64,000 bases of DNA from contig NZ_AP024872.1 in the NCBI RefSeq assembly GCF_024346875.1, positions 434,001 through 498,000 of the forward strand, written 5' to 3'. A program made the position numbers and the translations under genes. The notes under the pieces are model-generated. The model worked only from the letters and a program-made list of their open reading frames with translations. It was not told where the DNA came from and did no database searches. The DNA is from Vibrio gallicus (lineage in GTDB: Bacteria; Pseudomonadota; Gammaproteobacteria; Enterobacterales; Vibrionaceae). Below are positions 23,707 to 31,669 of the stretch, in pieces. Numbering within the stretch: the first letter of the stretch is position 1; each line of letters opens with the position of its first letter.

Positions 23707-25668
23707 TTGCTATTGAGTCAGTGGGCTCGGGCAATTATGGATGATATTATGCCTAGGGTCGAAATACATGCACTACAAATTCCCAATAAAACCTATCACT
23801 CTTGGCAGGACATGCTTGAGGTATTTGCTCAGTTTGCCAAGGCGCCAATTGCGGCGATAAACCGCCTCAACACCAATCAGCTTGAGGTGTATTGCGTTAA
23901 CCATGACGCGACGAATCCATATCGTGTTGGCACCACTTTTCCGCTAAATAGCAATAATTTCTGCGAATCGGTACTAAAAACTGACCGGATATTAGACCTA
24001 AATGACGCCCTAAATCAGTCGCAATGGAGTACATTCGATCCCGTTACCCACTTCGGGATTAAGGCATACCTAGGTATCCCAATTCATTGGCCTAACGGCA
24101 GCCCGTTTGGCACTCTCACTCTACAAGACACGCAACCCAATAAGTTTAAGCCTCAGGTATTGGAACTACTGGAAGTATTTAAAGACTCTGTGGAAGCGCA
24201 ATTGACTGTTATATATCAAAACAAAAAGCTACAACGTAACAACGAAACCCTCACCTCCCGAATTCACAATCGTACCATTGAACTTGCTAGCCTCAGCTAT
24301 CAACTTGATAAGGAGTCCTCCCGGTGCAAGCAGTTAGAGCGTGAGGTTCACTATCAACGTTATCACGATATCGGGAGTGGCTTGCTCAATGCCAAAGCGT
24401 GGGAGCTAGAAAGTAATCGTCTGGTCAATCAAACAGACCTTTATACCCATGAAGTGGCGGTATTTTATATCGGAATTAGTAATGGTGCGCGCATCCAAGC
24501 CGAGCTAGGTGCGCGCGCTCTTGATCTTATTTTCAAGCAGTTAACCGATAAACTTGGCCGACTCAGTAACGGAACTCAGATCACTGCACGCCCCCATAGT
24601 AGCGACATTGCGTACACCTTGGTTAATCCAATTGCACAGGAGCAGTATGATTCGAGTATCCAACGGATATTGGACATCACAGCGCAACAGTTTCACGTAG
24701 CAGATAATCATGTTCGCCTGCAAGCATATATCGGAGTCTCGGTTTCCAATTCGCTGGCTGGACAAAGAAACCTAGGTTTAACCGTGCAAGCGCGCCAAGC
24801 AATGCAACACGCCCAACAATCGGGTAAGCGTATTTTATTCTTCGATGAGACGCAAAATGACGGAGGGACGCGTTTCAACCGTATGGAGAGTTATTTTATT
24901 GAATCCATACAAGATCATACCTTAAGCCTGCATTATCAACCCCAAGTTTGTGTTCACAGCGCAGTTTGGCAATGTGCCACCACCAGTATTTACTGGAGTC
25001 ATCCTATTTTAGGAATGATTTCTGAGCTATCCATTGTACAGCTTTGCGATCAACCTGAATTAGCCGACTCCCTATGCCACTACTTAGTCCACCACTCCCT
25101 TAAAACCGCAGTAAAATGGCGCAAATACAACAAAGATTTCAGGATCGCAATCAAGCTCACTGCTAGCCAGCTGGCGTCAAACACCCTTGCTGAATTATTA
25201 CAACAGCAGTTGCAACATTTTAAGCTTCCTCCAGATGCTATCGAGATTGAGATCTCAGAAAAGCAACTGGTTTCCAACCAAGCAGCATTAAGTACCTCGC
25301 TCGATGCCATTGCCAAGCTGGGTATAATTCTCACGTTAAGCGATTTTGGCCATGGTCATGCTTCATTTAGTTATCTAAAGCACAGCCCATTTAAACGCAT
25401 TAAGATAGATAAAAATTTCACCTATAACCTTCAAGGCAGTGCTGAAGACAAGGCGTTCTTACACTCATTGATGCAGATTATCGAAAAACTGGAACTGCAA
25501 CCGGTTGTTACTGGTATCAAAACCAAGGAACAAGAGCGATGGTTAACCCAGTTCAAAAGGCCATTTGCGGAGGGAGAAATATATCAAATCCCCCTCAACG
25601 CGCACGAATTTGAGCAAGCTCTAAGCAAGCAGACCCTCTGCTTGCAAACTTATTCAGCAATTCGTTGA
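23707..25668 (+). CDS. GAF-GGDEF-EAL protein with both catalytic motifs lost
   Basis: 653 residues from a TTG at 23707 (ATG at 23737 is an alternative). N-terminal GAF domain (about 20-175: FAQFAKAPIAAINRL ... YLGIPIHWPNGSPFGTLTLQD), a short coiled coil (about 180-215), a GGDEF-like domain (about 225-380) in which the GGDEF loop reads ARPHSSDIAY, and an EAL-like domain (about 395-640) in which EAL is replaced (QCATTSIYW against AEALxRW) and DDFG reads SDFG, while YQPQ and KIDKNF remain. So neither c-di-GMP synthesis nor hydrolysis is expected; a sensor or binding role is more likely. It is followed after 49 bases by an ABC-class ATPase gene. Confidence 0.82.
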   Translation: MLLSQWARAIMDDIMPRVEIHALQIPNKTYHSWQDMLEVFAQFAKAPIAAINRLNTNQLEVYCVNHDATNPYRVGTTFPLNSNNFCESVLKTDRILDLNDALNQSQWSTFDPVTHFGIKAYLGIPIHWPNGSPFGTLTLQDTQPNKFKPQVLELLEVFKDSVEAQLTVIYQNKKLQRNNETLTSRIHNRTIELASLSYQLDKESSRCKQLEREVHYQRYHDIGSGLLNAKAWELESNRLVNQTDLYTHEVAVFYIGISNGARIQAELGARALDLIFKQLTDKLGRLSNGTQITARPHSSDIAYTLVNPIAQEQYDSSIQRILDITAQQFHVADNHVRLQAYIGVSVSNSLAGQRNLGLTVQARQAMQHAQQSGKRILFFDETQNDGGTRFNRMESYFIESIQDHTLSLHYQPQVCVHSAVWQCATTSIYWSHPILGMISELSIVQLCDQPELADSLCHYLVHHSLKTAVKWRKYNKDFRIAIKLTASQLASNTLAELLQQQLQHFKLPPDAIEIEISEKQLVSNQAALSTSLDAIAKLGIILTLSDFGHGHASFSYLKHSPFKRIKIDKNFTYNLQGSAEDKAFLHSLMQIIEKLELQPVVTGIKTKEQERWLTQFKRPFAEGEIYQIPLNAHEFEQALSKQTLCLQTYSAIR

Positions 25669-25717
25669 AAAATAAGTATCATTAGAGCCATAGCTAACTA
25701 AATTAAGAGTCCTTCCG

Positions 25718-27373
25718 ATGGATCTGCTGATATCCAAACTAAAAAAAATTGAGAAACAAAACTATCGCGCTTATCAACAGATCAAGGGACAGTACGATTT
25801 CAAAGACTTTACTCTTATCATAGATCAGGTTCAGGGAGACCCTTACGCCTCTCCATCGCGTTTTCGTGCCATTAGACCATGGTCAGTGACCGGTTTAGAT
25901 TACCTAAGAGATAAGTCACAAGCCTATCAAATCGCTGCCCGCGATTTTATTGCCCGTAGCCTAGCGCAGTTTGCCAAACAAGATAACGCCATTTCCGTAG
26001 CCACCACAGGTCAAATAGTACTCGACAATACCGCAGTACTGTTTACTGATGAAGGCATTGAATTACGCTTTCGGGTAAACCTTCCAGCAGACGGTCGTTC
26101 AGTGCTAGGTAAAAAAGCCATAAATCTGATTACATTCCATCTTCCTAAGTACATACGCAAAGCAACCTTGTTGCGCGAACTACCGGCTCCAGCCCTAAAT
26201 CAACACTGCGAAGTAATTGAAGATCAAGAAGCGCTACGTAGCCAGCTCCAGCAGCACAATCTGGTCAGTTTTATCGCCAACGACGCACGCCTGCCTCGCC
26301 TTGCCGGTAATAGCGAACTGCCAATGAAAGATGCGATTGCTTTCACAGCTCCCGAATCTATGGCCATAACCCTTGATACCCCAAATAAAGGCCCGATTAC
26401 CGGGCTTGGTATCAAAAAGGGAATTACCTTAATCGTAGGGGGTGGATTTCACGGTAAATCAACTCTGCTAAATGCAATCGAGCTGGCTATCTATAATCAT
26501 ATTCCACAAGACGGTCGTGAGTATTGTGTCACAGACCCTATGAGCATGAAGATCCGTGCAGAAGATGGTCGATGTATCCACAACCTTAATATTGATAATT
26601 TCATCTCACACCTGCCGATGGGACGCTCAACCGTCGATTTTTCAACTCAAGACGCGTCAGGATCAACCTCACAAGCCGCGTGGTTGCAAGAGTCTCTTGA
26701 GTCCGGGGTCAGCGCACTTTTGATTGACGAAGATACCTCTGCCACTAACTTCATGATTCGTGATGAACGTATGCAAGCCTTGGTCAATAAAACCGATGAG
26801 CCCATTACACCACTGGTGGATCGCATCTCTGATCTTCGTGACACCGCAGATGTGAGCAGTATTATCGTTATGGGTGGCTCAGGGGACTATTTTGATCATG
26901 CCGACAGCGTTATCCAAATGCACGACTATCAAGCCATCGATGTAACAGAGAAAACCAAGATTGTTGTCACTCAACACCCGAGTGCGCGCAAGGCTGAGGG
27001 CGAAACCGTATTTACTACTACCGCTGCGCGTGCCTTTAATCGCCAGTGCATTCAGACTATCCTTGCCGATGGTAAATACAGAGTGACAGCAAAAGGCACT
27101 GACTCCTTAAGATTAGGCAAAGAGTTTATCGATATTAGCGCTCTTGAGCAGCTACAAACCCCTAACGAGATAAACGCTATCGGTTGGAGCCTATTTCAAG
27201 TTGCCCAACAACCTGGCTGGAGCCAAGACCTTGGTTTAGAGATAGATACTATCTTCAACCAACAAGATTGGTATCAGAGCATGCCTAACAATGGCGATCT
27301 GGCTAAGCCGCGTAAATTGGACGCATTAGCCACGGTTAACCGGCTGCGTAAGGCGCAGTTTAAACCTGCATAA
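25718..27373 (+). CDS. predicted ABC-class ATPase (COG3044/PF09818 type)
   Basis: A 551-residue cytoplasmic protein with no membrane segment. N-terminal domain begins about residue 1-30 (KLKKIEKQNYRAYQQIKGQYDF) with VQGDPYASPSRFRAI around 40-55; the ATPase core has a Walker A GGGFHGKSTLL at about 242-252, a Q-loop-like region, and Walker B LLIDEDTSATNFMIRD around 332-347. This arrangement matches the widespread but uncharacterised ABC_ATPase family (PF09818), whose trypanosome relative MRB1590 acts in RNA editing; an RNA-linked role is only a possibility. Followed by its own terminator. Probably co-transcribed with the degenerate GGDEF-EAL gene. Confidence 0.85.
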   Translation: MDLLISKLKKIEKQNYRAYQQIKGQYDFKDFTLIIDQVQGDPYASPSRFRAIRPWSVTGLDYLRDKSQAYQIAARDFIARSLAQFAKQDNAISVATTGQIVLDNTAVLFTDEGIELRFRVNLPADGRSVLGKKAINLITFHLPKYIRKATLLRELPAPALNQHCEVIEDQEALRSQLQQHNLVSFIANDARLPRLAGNSELPMKDAIAFTAPESMAITLDTPNKGPITGLGIKKGITLIVGGGFHGKSTLLNAIELAIYNHIPQDGREYCVTDPMSMKIRAEDGRCIHNLNIDNFISHLPMGRSTVDFSTQDASGSTSQAAWLQESLESGVSALLIDEDTSATNFMIRDERMQALVNKTDEPITPLVDRISDLRDTADVSSIIVMGGSGDYFDHADSVIQMHDYQAIDVTEKTKIVVTQHPSARKAEGETVFTTTAARAFNRQCIQTILADGKYRVTAKGTDSLRLGKEFIDISALEQLQTPNEINAIGWSLFQVAQQPGWSQDLGLEIDTIFNQQDWYQSMPNNGDLAKPRKLDALATVNRLRKAQFKPA

Positions 27374-27396
27374 TAATCCTCATCACATCTATTGCT

Positions 27397-27423
27397 AGCC
27401 ACTCAAAATGAGTGGCTTTTTTA
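27397..27423 (+). terminator. rho-independent terminator after the ABC-class ATPase gene
   Basis: AGCCACTC-aaaat-GAGTGGCT followed by a T-rich tract, 23 bases after the stop. Confidence 0.92.
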
Positions 27424-27492
27424 TAACTCTCAATCAATAAACTTTTGTTATTCAATTGATTACCTATAACTAGCACTAAATTCCTCACAGAG

Positions 27493-27508
27493 TGTGATCT
27501 GGATTAAA
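27493..27508 (+). promoter_or_regulatory. putative CRP site upstream of the alpha-glucosidase gene
   Basis: TGTGATCTGGATTAAA matches the CRP core TGTGA-N6-TCACA in 8 of 10 half-site bases (left half perfect). A -10 like TATAGT at 27559-27564 would place the site centre near -70, the usual class I position. Carbohydrate genes are typical CRP targets. Confidence 0.45.
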
Positions 27509-27596
27509 CTCCAAAACAACCCATGCTGACTGCATTTTATTTAAAAATAACTTAGGCATATAGTGTCATCAGTTTAGGTTTTAAGAGTGATTAATA

Positions 27597-29228
27597 ATGA
27601 AAAAACAGTGGTGGCACAATGCCGTTGTATACCAGATCTATCCGCGCAGTTTTTGTGACTCTAATAACGACGGTATTGGTGATATTAATGGCATTCGTTA
27701 TAAACTCGATTACCTCAAACAGCTAGGGGTTGACGTACTTTGGTTGTCTCCCGTTTATAAATCCCCTATGGACGATAATGGCTACGACATTTCAGACTAC
27801 CAAGATATTGCGCCTGAGTTTGGCACTATGCAGGACATGCAAGCGCTTATCAAAGAGGCCAAGCAACGTAATATCAAACTGGTGATGGATCTAGTCGTAA
27901 ACCATACCTCTGATGAGCACCCTTGGTTTAAGCAAGCTCGCCAATCTAAGCATAACCGCTTTCGTGACTTTTATATCTGGCGTGATGAGATCCCCCAACA
28001 CGGCGACAAAAATTATTTTGAATCTGTATTTGGTGGCCCAGCATGGCATTGGGACGAACAAGCTGGGCAATATTACTTTCATCTGTTTTCCAAAAAACAG
28101 CCAGACCTGAATTGGGAAAACCCTGAAGTCCACAAAGAAATCCATAACATGATGAACTGGTGGATTGAGCAAGGCATTGGAGGGTTTCGTCTAGATGTCA
28201 TTGACTTAATTGGCAAAGAAATCGATAACGGTATCTCAGGTAACGGCCCTCGCCTACATCCTCTAATTCAACAAATGAACCGAGAAACCTTTGGTAAACA
28301 CGAGCTGCTTACCGTCGGCGAGACTTGGGATGCCGATCCGAAAATTGCGAAGCTATATAGCAGCCCGCAACGCAATGAGTTTTCAATGATATTCCAATTT
28401 GAACACATTACTTTGACTTGGAAGCATTGCGACAAGTGGAACCCCATCCCATTGGATCTTAAAGCCTTTAAACAGGTGTTAACCAAGTGGCAGCTTGAGT
28501 TATCAAATGAAGGCTGGAACTCCCTATTTTGGAATAATCACGACCTGCCTCGTGCGGTGTCAAAATATGGTTGTGAGGGCGAATTTAGGGTTGCCTCAGC
28601 AAAAATGCTGGCAACTGCGCTGCACTTTCTAAAAGGCACCCCTTATATCTATCAAGGTGAAGAGATAGGGATGACCAACGTACAATTTGACAGTTTGAGT
28701 GACTATCAAGATATTGAGACCTTAAACTTTTATGATGTAAAAACCAAAGCCGGAGTCAGCCATCAACAGATGATGGATGCGATACATAAAAACAGCCGTG
28801 ATAATGCCCGAACCCCGATGCAGTGGTCATCCAAGCCCAATGCAGGGTTTAGCGATGCCACGCCATGGCTCAAAGTTAACCCTAACTTTACCAGCATCAA
28901 TGTCGCCTCTGCATTACACGACCAACACTCTATCTTCTATCACTATCAACGATTGATTGCATTACGTAAGCAATATCCGGTTATCGTATATGGCGATTTC
29001 ATTCCACTATTGCAAGATAGCGACACCGTATTTGCTTATATTCGAAAAGATGCTGATCACCAAATACTTGTGGTCAACAATTTTAGTAACCAGCCACAAC
29101 GCATCACCCTTCCTAGGGAGCTACACCAACTTAATGGTGAATGCCTAATTGCCAACTATGCAACACGACATAAACTTGATAAGGCGTTATCTCTAGCGCC
29201 TTACGAATCCTTTGCCGTAAAGCTATAG
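27597..29228 (+). CDS. GH13 alpha-glucosidase (oligo-1,6-glucosidase type)
   Basis: A 543-residue cytoplasmic (no signal peptide) GH13 enzyme. The barrel starts WWHNAVVYQIYPRSF; catalytic residues are the Asp in GGFRLDVIDLIG, the Glu in TVGETWD and the Asp in NNHDLPR; DLVVNHTSDEHPWF is the first conserved region. Val after the nucleophile (DVID) is usual for enzymes acting on alpha-1,6 or mixed alpha-glucosides rather than maltose-type alpha-1,4 only. It would hydrolyse isomaltose- or trehalose-phosphate-like alpha-glucosides; no transporter gene is adjacent. An IS66 element is inserted directly at its stop codon, which is preserved in the target duplication. Confidence 0.88.
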   Translation: MKKQWWHNAVVYQIYPRSFCDSNNDGIGDINGIRYKLDYLKQLGVDVLWLSPVYKSPMDDNGYDISDYQDIAPEFGTMQDMQALIKEAKQRNIKLVMDLVVNHTSDEHPWFKQARQSKHNRFRDFYIWRDEIPQHGDKNYFESVFGGPAWHWDEQAGQYYFHLFSKKQPDLNWENPEVHKEIHNMMNWWIEQGIGGFRLDVIDLIGKEIDNGISGNGPRLHPLIQQMNRETFGKHELLTVGETWDADPKIAKLYSSPQRNEFSMIFQFEHITLTWKHCDKWNPIPLDLKAFKQVLTKWQLELSNEGWNSLFWNNHDLPRAVSKYGCEGEFRVASAKMLATALHFLKGTPYIYQGEEIGMTNVQFDSLSDYQDIETLNFYDVKTKAGVSHQQMMDAIHKNSRDNARTPMQWSSKPNAGFSDATPWLKVNPNFTSINVASALHDQHSIFYHYQRLIALRKQYPVIVYGDFIPLLQDSDTVFAYIRKDADHQILVVNNFSNQPQRITLPRELHQLNGECLIANYATRHKLDKALSLAPYESFAVKL

Positions 29229-29232
29229 CGCG
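29225..29232. repeat. target-site duplication of the IS66 element, left
   Basis: ATAGCGCG, identical to 31592-31599. The TAG in it is the stop codon of the alpha-glucosidase. Confidence 0.9.
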
Positions 29233-29306
29233 GTAAGCGCGCAATTAACCCCACATTCTAATATCAGCAAGCCTTTGTCATAGTTTCCCAAACAAATGGA
29301 GGAACT

Positions 29307-29606
29307 ATGACTCAATCAGAAAAGCACCAACATTGGACGGCCATCATCTCCAAGCAGCAAGAAGGTGGACTTTCTATTCCAGACTTTTGTAAAAAGCACG
29401 ATATTAATTACGCCACTTTTCACTATTGGCTAAAAAAGCTCAAGAACACTGACAATGAACAGGTCGCGCACCAAATGGTCATTAATAGCCAACCGTCTTT
29501 TTGTGGCGAAATGGTCGTTGTACATTTGCCTAATGGCGTGCGCGCCGAGCTGCCGACATCACTTTCATTTTCTCAAATTCAAACTTGGCTGAAGGCGCTG
29601 CAATGA
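29307..29606 (+). CDS. tnpA: IS66 TnpA (OrfA, HTH protein)
   Basis: A 99-residue IS66 accessory protein with the helix-turn-helix HWTAIISKQQEGGLSIPDFC-KKHDINYATFHYWLKKLK. It is required with TnpB and TnpC for transposition in the IS66 family. Its stop overlaps the tnpB start by 4 bases (ATGA). Confidence 0.93.
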   Translation: MTQSEKHQHWTAIISKQQEGGLSIPDFCKKHDINYATFHYWLKKLKNTDNEQVAHQMVINSQPSFCGEMVVVHLPNGVRAELPTSLSFSQIQTWLKALQ

Positions 29607-29947
29607 TCCCAAGTGGCGCGGTTTATCTCGTCTCGGGGGTTACCGATATGAGAAAGTCGATTGACGGCCTCTCTCTCATTGTCGCTGATGTGCTAGAAAT
29701 GGATCCATTGAGCAGTGCGTGGTTCATCTTTTGTAATCGTGGCCGAGATAAAATCAAAATTCTCTTTTGGGACACTAACGGCTTTTGGCTCTACTATCGC
29801 CGACTCGAAAAAGGCCGCTTTAAGTGGCCAAAGCCTACAGCCGCGGGCCATATCCACATATCTACTCAACAGCTTAACTGGCTATTATCTGGGTTGAATC
29901 TTGAAAACCCAAAGGCTCATCAGCCCCTTTATGGCCGAGAAGTGTGA
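29603..29947 (+). CDS. tnpB: IS66 TnpB (OrfB)
   Basis: 114 residues from the ATG at 29603 (MIPSGAVYLVSGVTDMRKS), chosen for the ATGA overlap with tnpA. The motifs GVTDMRKSIDGLSLIV, FIFCNRGRDKIKILFWDTNG and FWLYYRRLEKGRFKWP are the classic IS66 OrfB signature. Precise role in transposition unknown. Confidence 0.95.
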   Translation: MIPSGAVYLVSGVTDMRKSIDGLSLIVADVLEMDPLSSAWFIFCNRGRDKIKILFWDTNGFWLYYRRLEKGRFKWPKPTAAGHIHISTQQLNWLLSGLNLENPKAHQPLYGREV

Positions 29948-30010
29948 GCGATGATACTGATCACCTCATTGGACTTGAGCGATCCTTTTTCACTGTCAAA
30001 CTAAGGGGAA

Positions 30011-31564
30011 ATGACAGATGACGAGCCCCAAAAAATGACCGAACTTCCTGATGATGTAGAACAACTCAAAGCGATGCTACTCAAGCTTCAGGAAGAGAAC
30101 TATGAACTGAAAAAAACAGTTGATACCCAATCAGAAGAAGTGGTTGAGTTAGAGAATAAAATGCGGCTGCTTCTTGAGGAACTTAACTTAAGTAAGTCCA
30201 AGCGCTTCTCCGCTAAAAGTGAAAAAGCCCCGAAAGGGACGTTTAACGAAGCTGAGCAGCAAAATGCCTTACCTAAAGCCAGTCCAAAGCATCACAAGAA
30301 AGGCCGAAAACCATTACCAGTAGAGCTTGATCGTGAAGTTCATCAGCACACACTCAATGCCCCTTACTGTGAATGCTGCAATGAACCGCTACATCCATGC
30401 GGTACTGAAGTCTCGGAAGAGCTAAAAATCATCCCTCAGAAGGTCAGCGTCGTGCGGCATGAGCGCACGAAATACGCCTGCCGTCAGTGTGAAAAGACAC
30501 AAACCAGCAGCAAAATCGTCACCGCCCCTCGACCTGCCAACATGATCCCGAAAAGCATCGGCAGCCCTGAAGCATTCGCTGCGGTAGTTACGGCCAAATA
30601 TGTTGACGCCTTGCCGCTTTATCGCCAGGTTGAAATCTTAAAGCGCTCAGATATCGAGTTAAGCCGAGGCACGCTTGCAAACTGGTGTGTTCAACTGGGC
30701 AGTAAAGTGACCGTTATCGTTGAAGCAATGAAAGCTCATTTACTGAATGAAAAACTCATCTGCGCGGATGAAACGACCGTTCAAGTGTTGCGAGAGCAAG
30801 AGCGCTCAGCACAAAGCAAATCTTATATGTGGGTTTATCGTAGCGGTGAGTTCGCCAAACAACCTGTGGTCATTTACGACTATCAACCAAGTCGTGCAGG
30901 GCAATGTGTTAAAGACTTCCTTGGTGGCTACTCGGGTTACCTACTCACCGATGGTTATCAAGCTTATAACGGCCTCGATAATGTTAGCCAAGCGGGGTGC
31001 TTAGCACACGTAAGACGCAAATTTACCGATGCACAAAAAGCGCAACCGAAGAAGAAATCGGGCCGTATAGAGAAAGCCATCAGCTTTATCGCAAAGCTTT
31101 ATGGTATTGAACAGGAAGCTAAAGGCTTGAGCACTGTCGAGCGGCAACATCTACGACAACGAAAATCGAAACCCATCTTAGGCACGTTCCATAAGTGGTT
31201 GCTGGAAAGCCAAGGAAAAGTACTGCCGAAAAGTCAAATCGGCCTCGCCATAAATTATACGATTAACCAATGGCCGAAGTTGCTCACTTATCTAGAAGAT
31301 GGTGACATAAGCATTGATAACAATGTGACAGAGCGAGATATCCGTCCGTTTACAACGGGTCGAAAAAATTGGATGTTCTCAACATCAGTTGAAGGTGCGA
31401 CTGCGAGCGCTAACTTGTATAGCTTGGTGATGACTTGTCGTGCAAATAACATCAATCCATATTACTACTTCGTGCACTTATTCAAAGTGCTGCCGATGCG
31501 ATCGCCACAAGATGATCTGACCGATCTTATGCCGTGGGCGCTGGAAATCGATGAGGCTGAATAA
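30011..31564 (+). CDS. tnpC: IS66 transposase TnpC (DDE type)
   Basis: A 517-residue transposase. An N-terminal coiled coil (about residues 10-60: VEQLKAMLLKLQEENYELKK) is followed by a zinc-binding motif (CECCNEPLHPCG ... CRQCEKT), the DDE core starting in ICADETTVQVLRE, LLTDGYQAYNG and YLEDGDISIDNNVTERDIRPF. AAGGGGAA lies just before the ATG at 30011, so MTELPDD at 30035 is an alternative start. Catalytic D, D and E positions are intact. Confidence 0.94.
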   Translation: MTDDEPQKMTELPDDVEQLKAMLLKLQEENYELKKTVDTQSEEVVELENKMRLLLEELNLSKSKRFSAKSEKAPKGTFNEAEQQNALPKASPKHHKKGRKPLPVELDREVHQHTLNAPYCECCNEPLHPCGTEVSEELKIIPQKVSVVRHERTKYACRQCEKTQTSSKIVTAPRPANMIPKSIGSPEAFAAVVTAKYVDALPLYRQVEILKRSDIELSRGTLANWCVQLGSKVTVIVEAMKAHLLNEKLICADETTVQVLREQERSAQSKSYMWVYRSGEFAKQPVVIYDYQPSRAGQCVKDFLGGYSGYLLTDGYQAYNGLDNVSQAGCLAHVRRKFTDAQKAQPKKKSGRIEKAISFIAKLYGIEQEAKGLSTVERQHLRQRKSKPILGTFHKWLLESQGKVLPKSQIGLAINYTINQWPKLLTYLEDGDISIDNNVTERDIRPFTTGRKNWMFSTSVEGATASANLYSLVMTCRANNINPYYYFVHLFKVLPMRSPQDDLTDLMPWALEIDEAE

Positions 31565-31591
31565 GGCCTTACTGCTTAATTGCGCGCTTAC

Positions 31592-31599
31592 ATAGCGCG
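31592..31599. repeat. target-site duplication of the IS66 element, right
   Basis: ATAGCGCG, perfect copy of 29225-29232. Confidence 0.9.
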
Positions 31600-31606
31600 C
31601 AGATAA

Positions 31607-31634
31607 CAAAGCCGCCCCAATGTGGGCGGCTTTG
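31607..31634. terminator. bidirectional terminator, originally of the alpha-glucosidase gene and of viaA
   Basis: CAAAGCCGCCC-caatgt-GGGCGGCTTTG, symmetrical with A/T flanks on both sides. Before the IS66 insertion it lay about 17 bases after the glucosidase stop; now it is 2.4 kb away, and serves tnpC and viaA. Confidence 0.85.
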
Positions 31635-31669
31635 TGTGGGATTAATCATCGAGTTTGCTAAATTGAAGC

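Larger units (their letters stand above)
29233..31591 (+). mobile_element. intact IS66-family insertion sequence
   Basis: 2359-bp element with imperfect terminal inverted repeats: left end GTAAGCGCGCAATTAAC, right end the reverse complement of GTAAGCGCGCAATTAAGC. Perfect 8-bp target duplications (ATAGCGCG) flank it, the size usual for IS66. It carries tnpA, tnpB and tnpC in the standard order, all open. Intact ends, target duplications and frames point to a recent insertion. Removing it plus one duplication rejoins the glucosidase stop to a terminator at 31607. Confidence 0.95.

Noticed and set aside
30747..31004. Alternative frame inside IS66 tnpC
   Set aside because: Shadow of the transposase frame.
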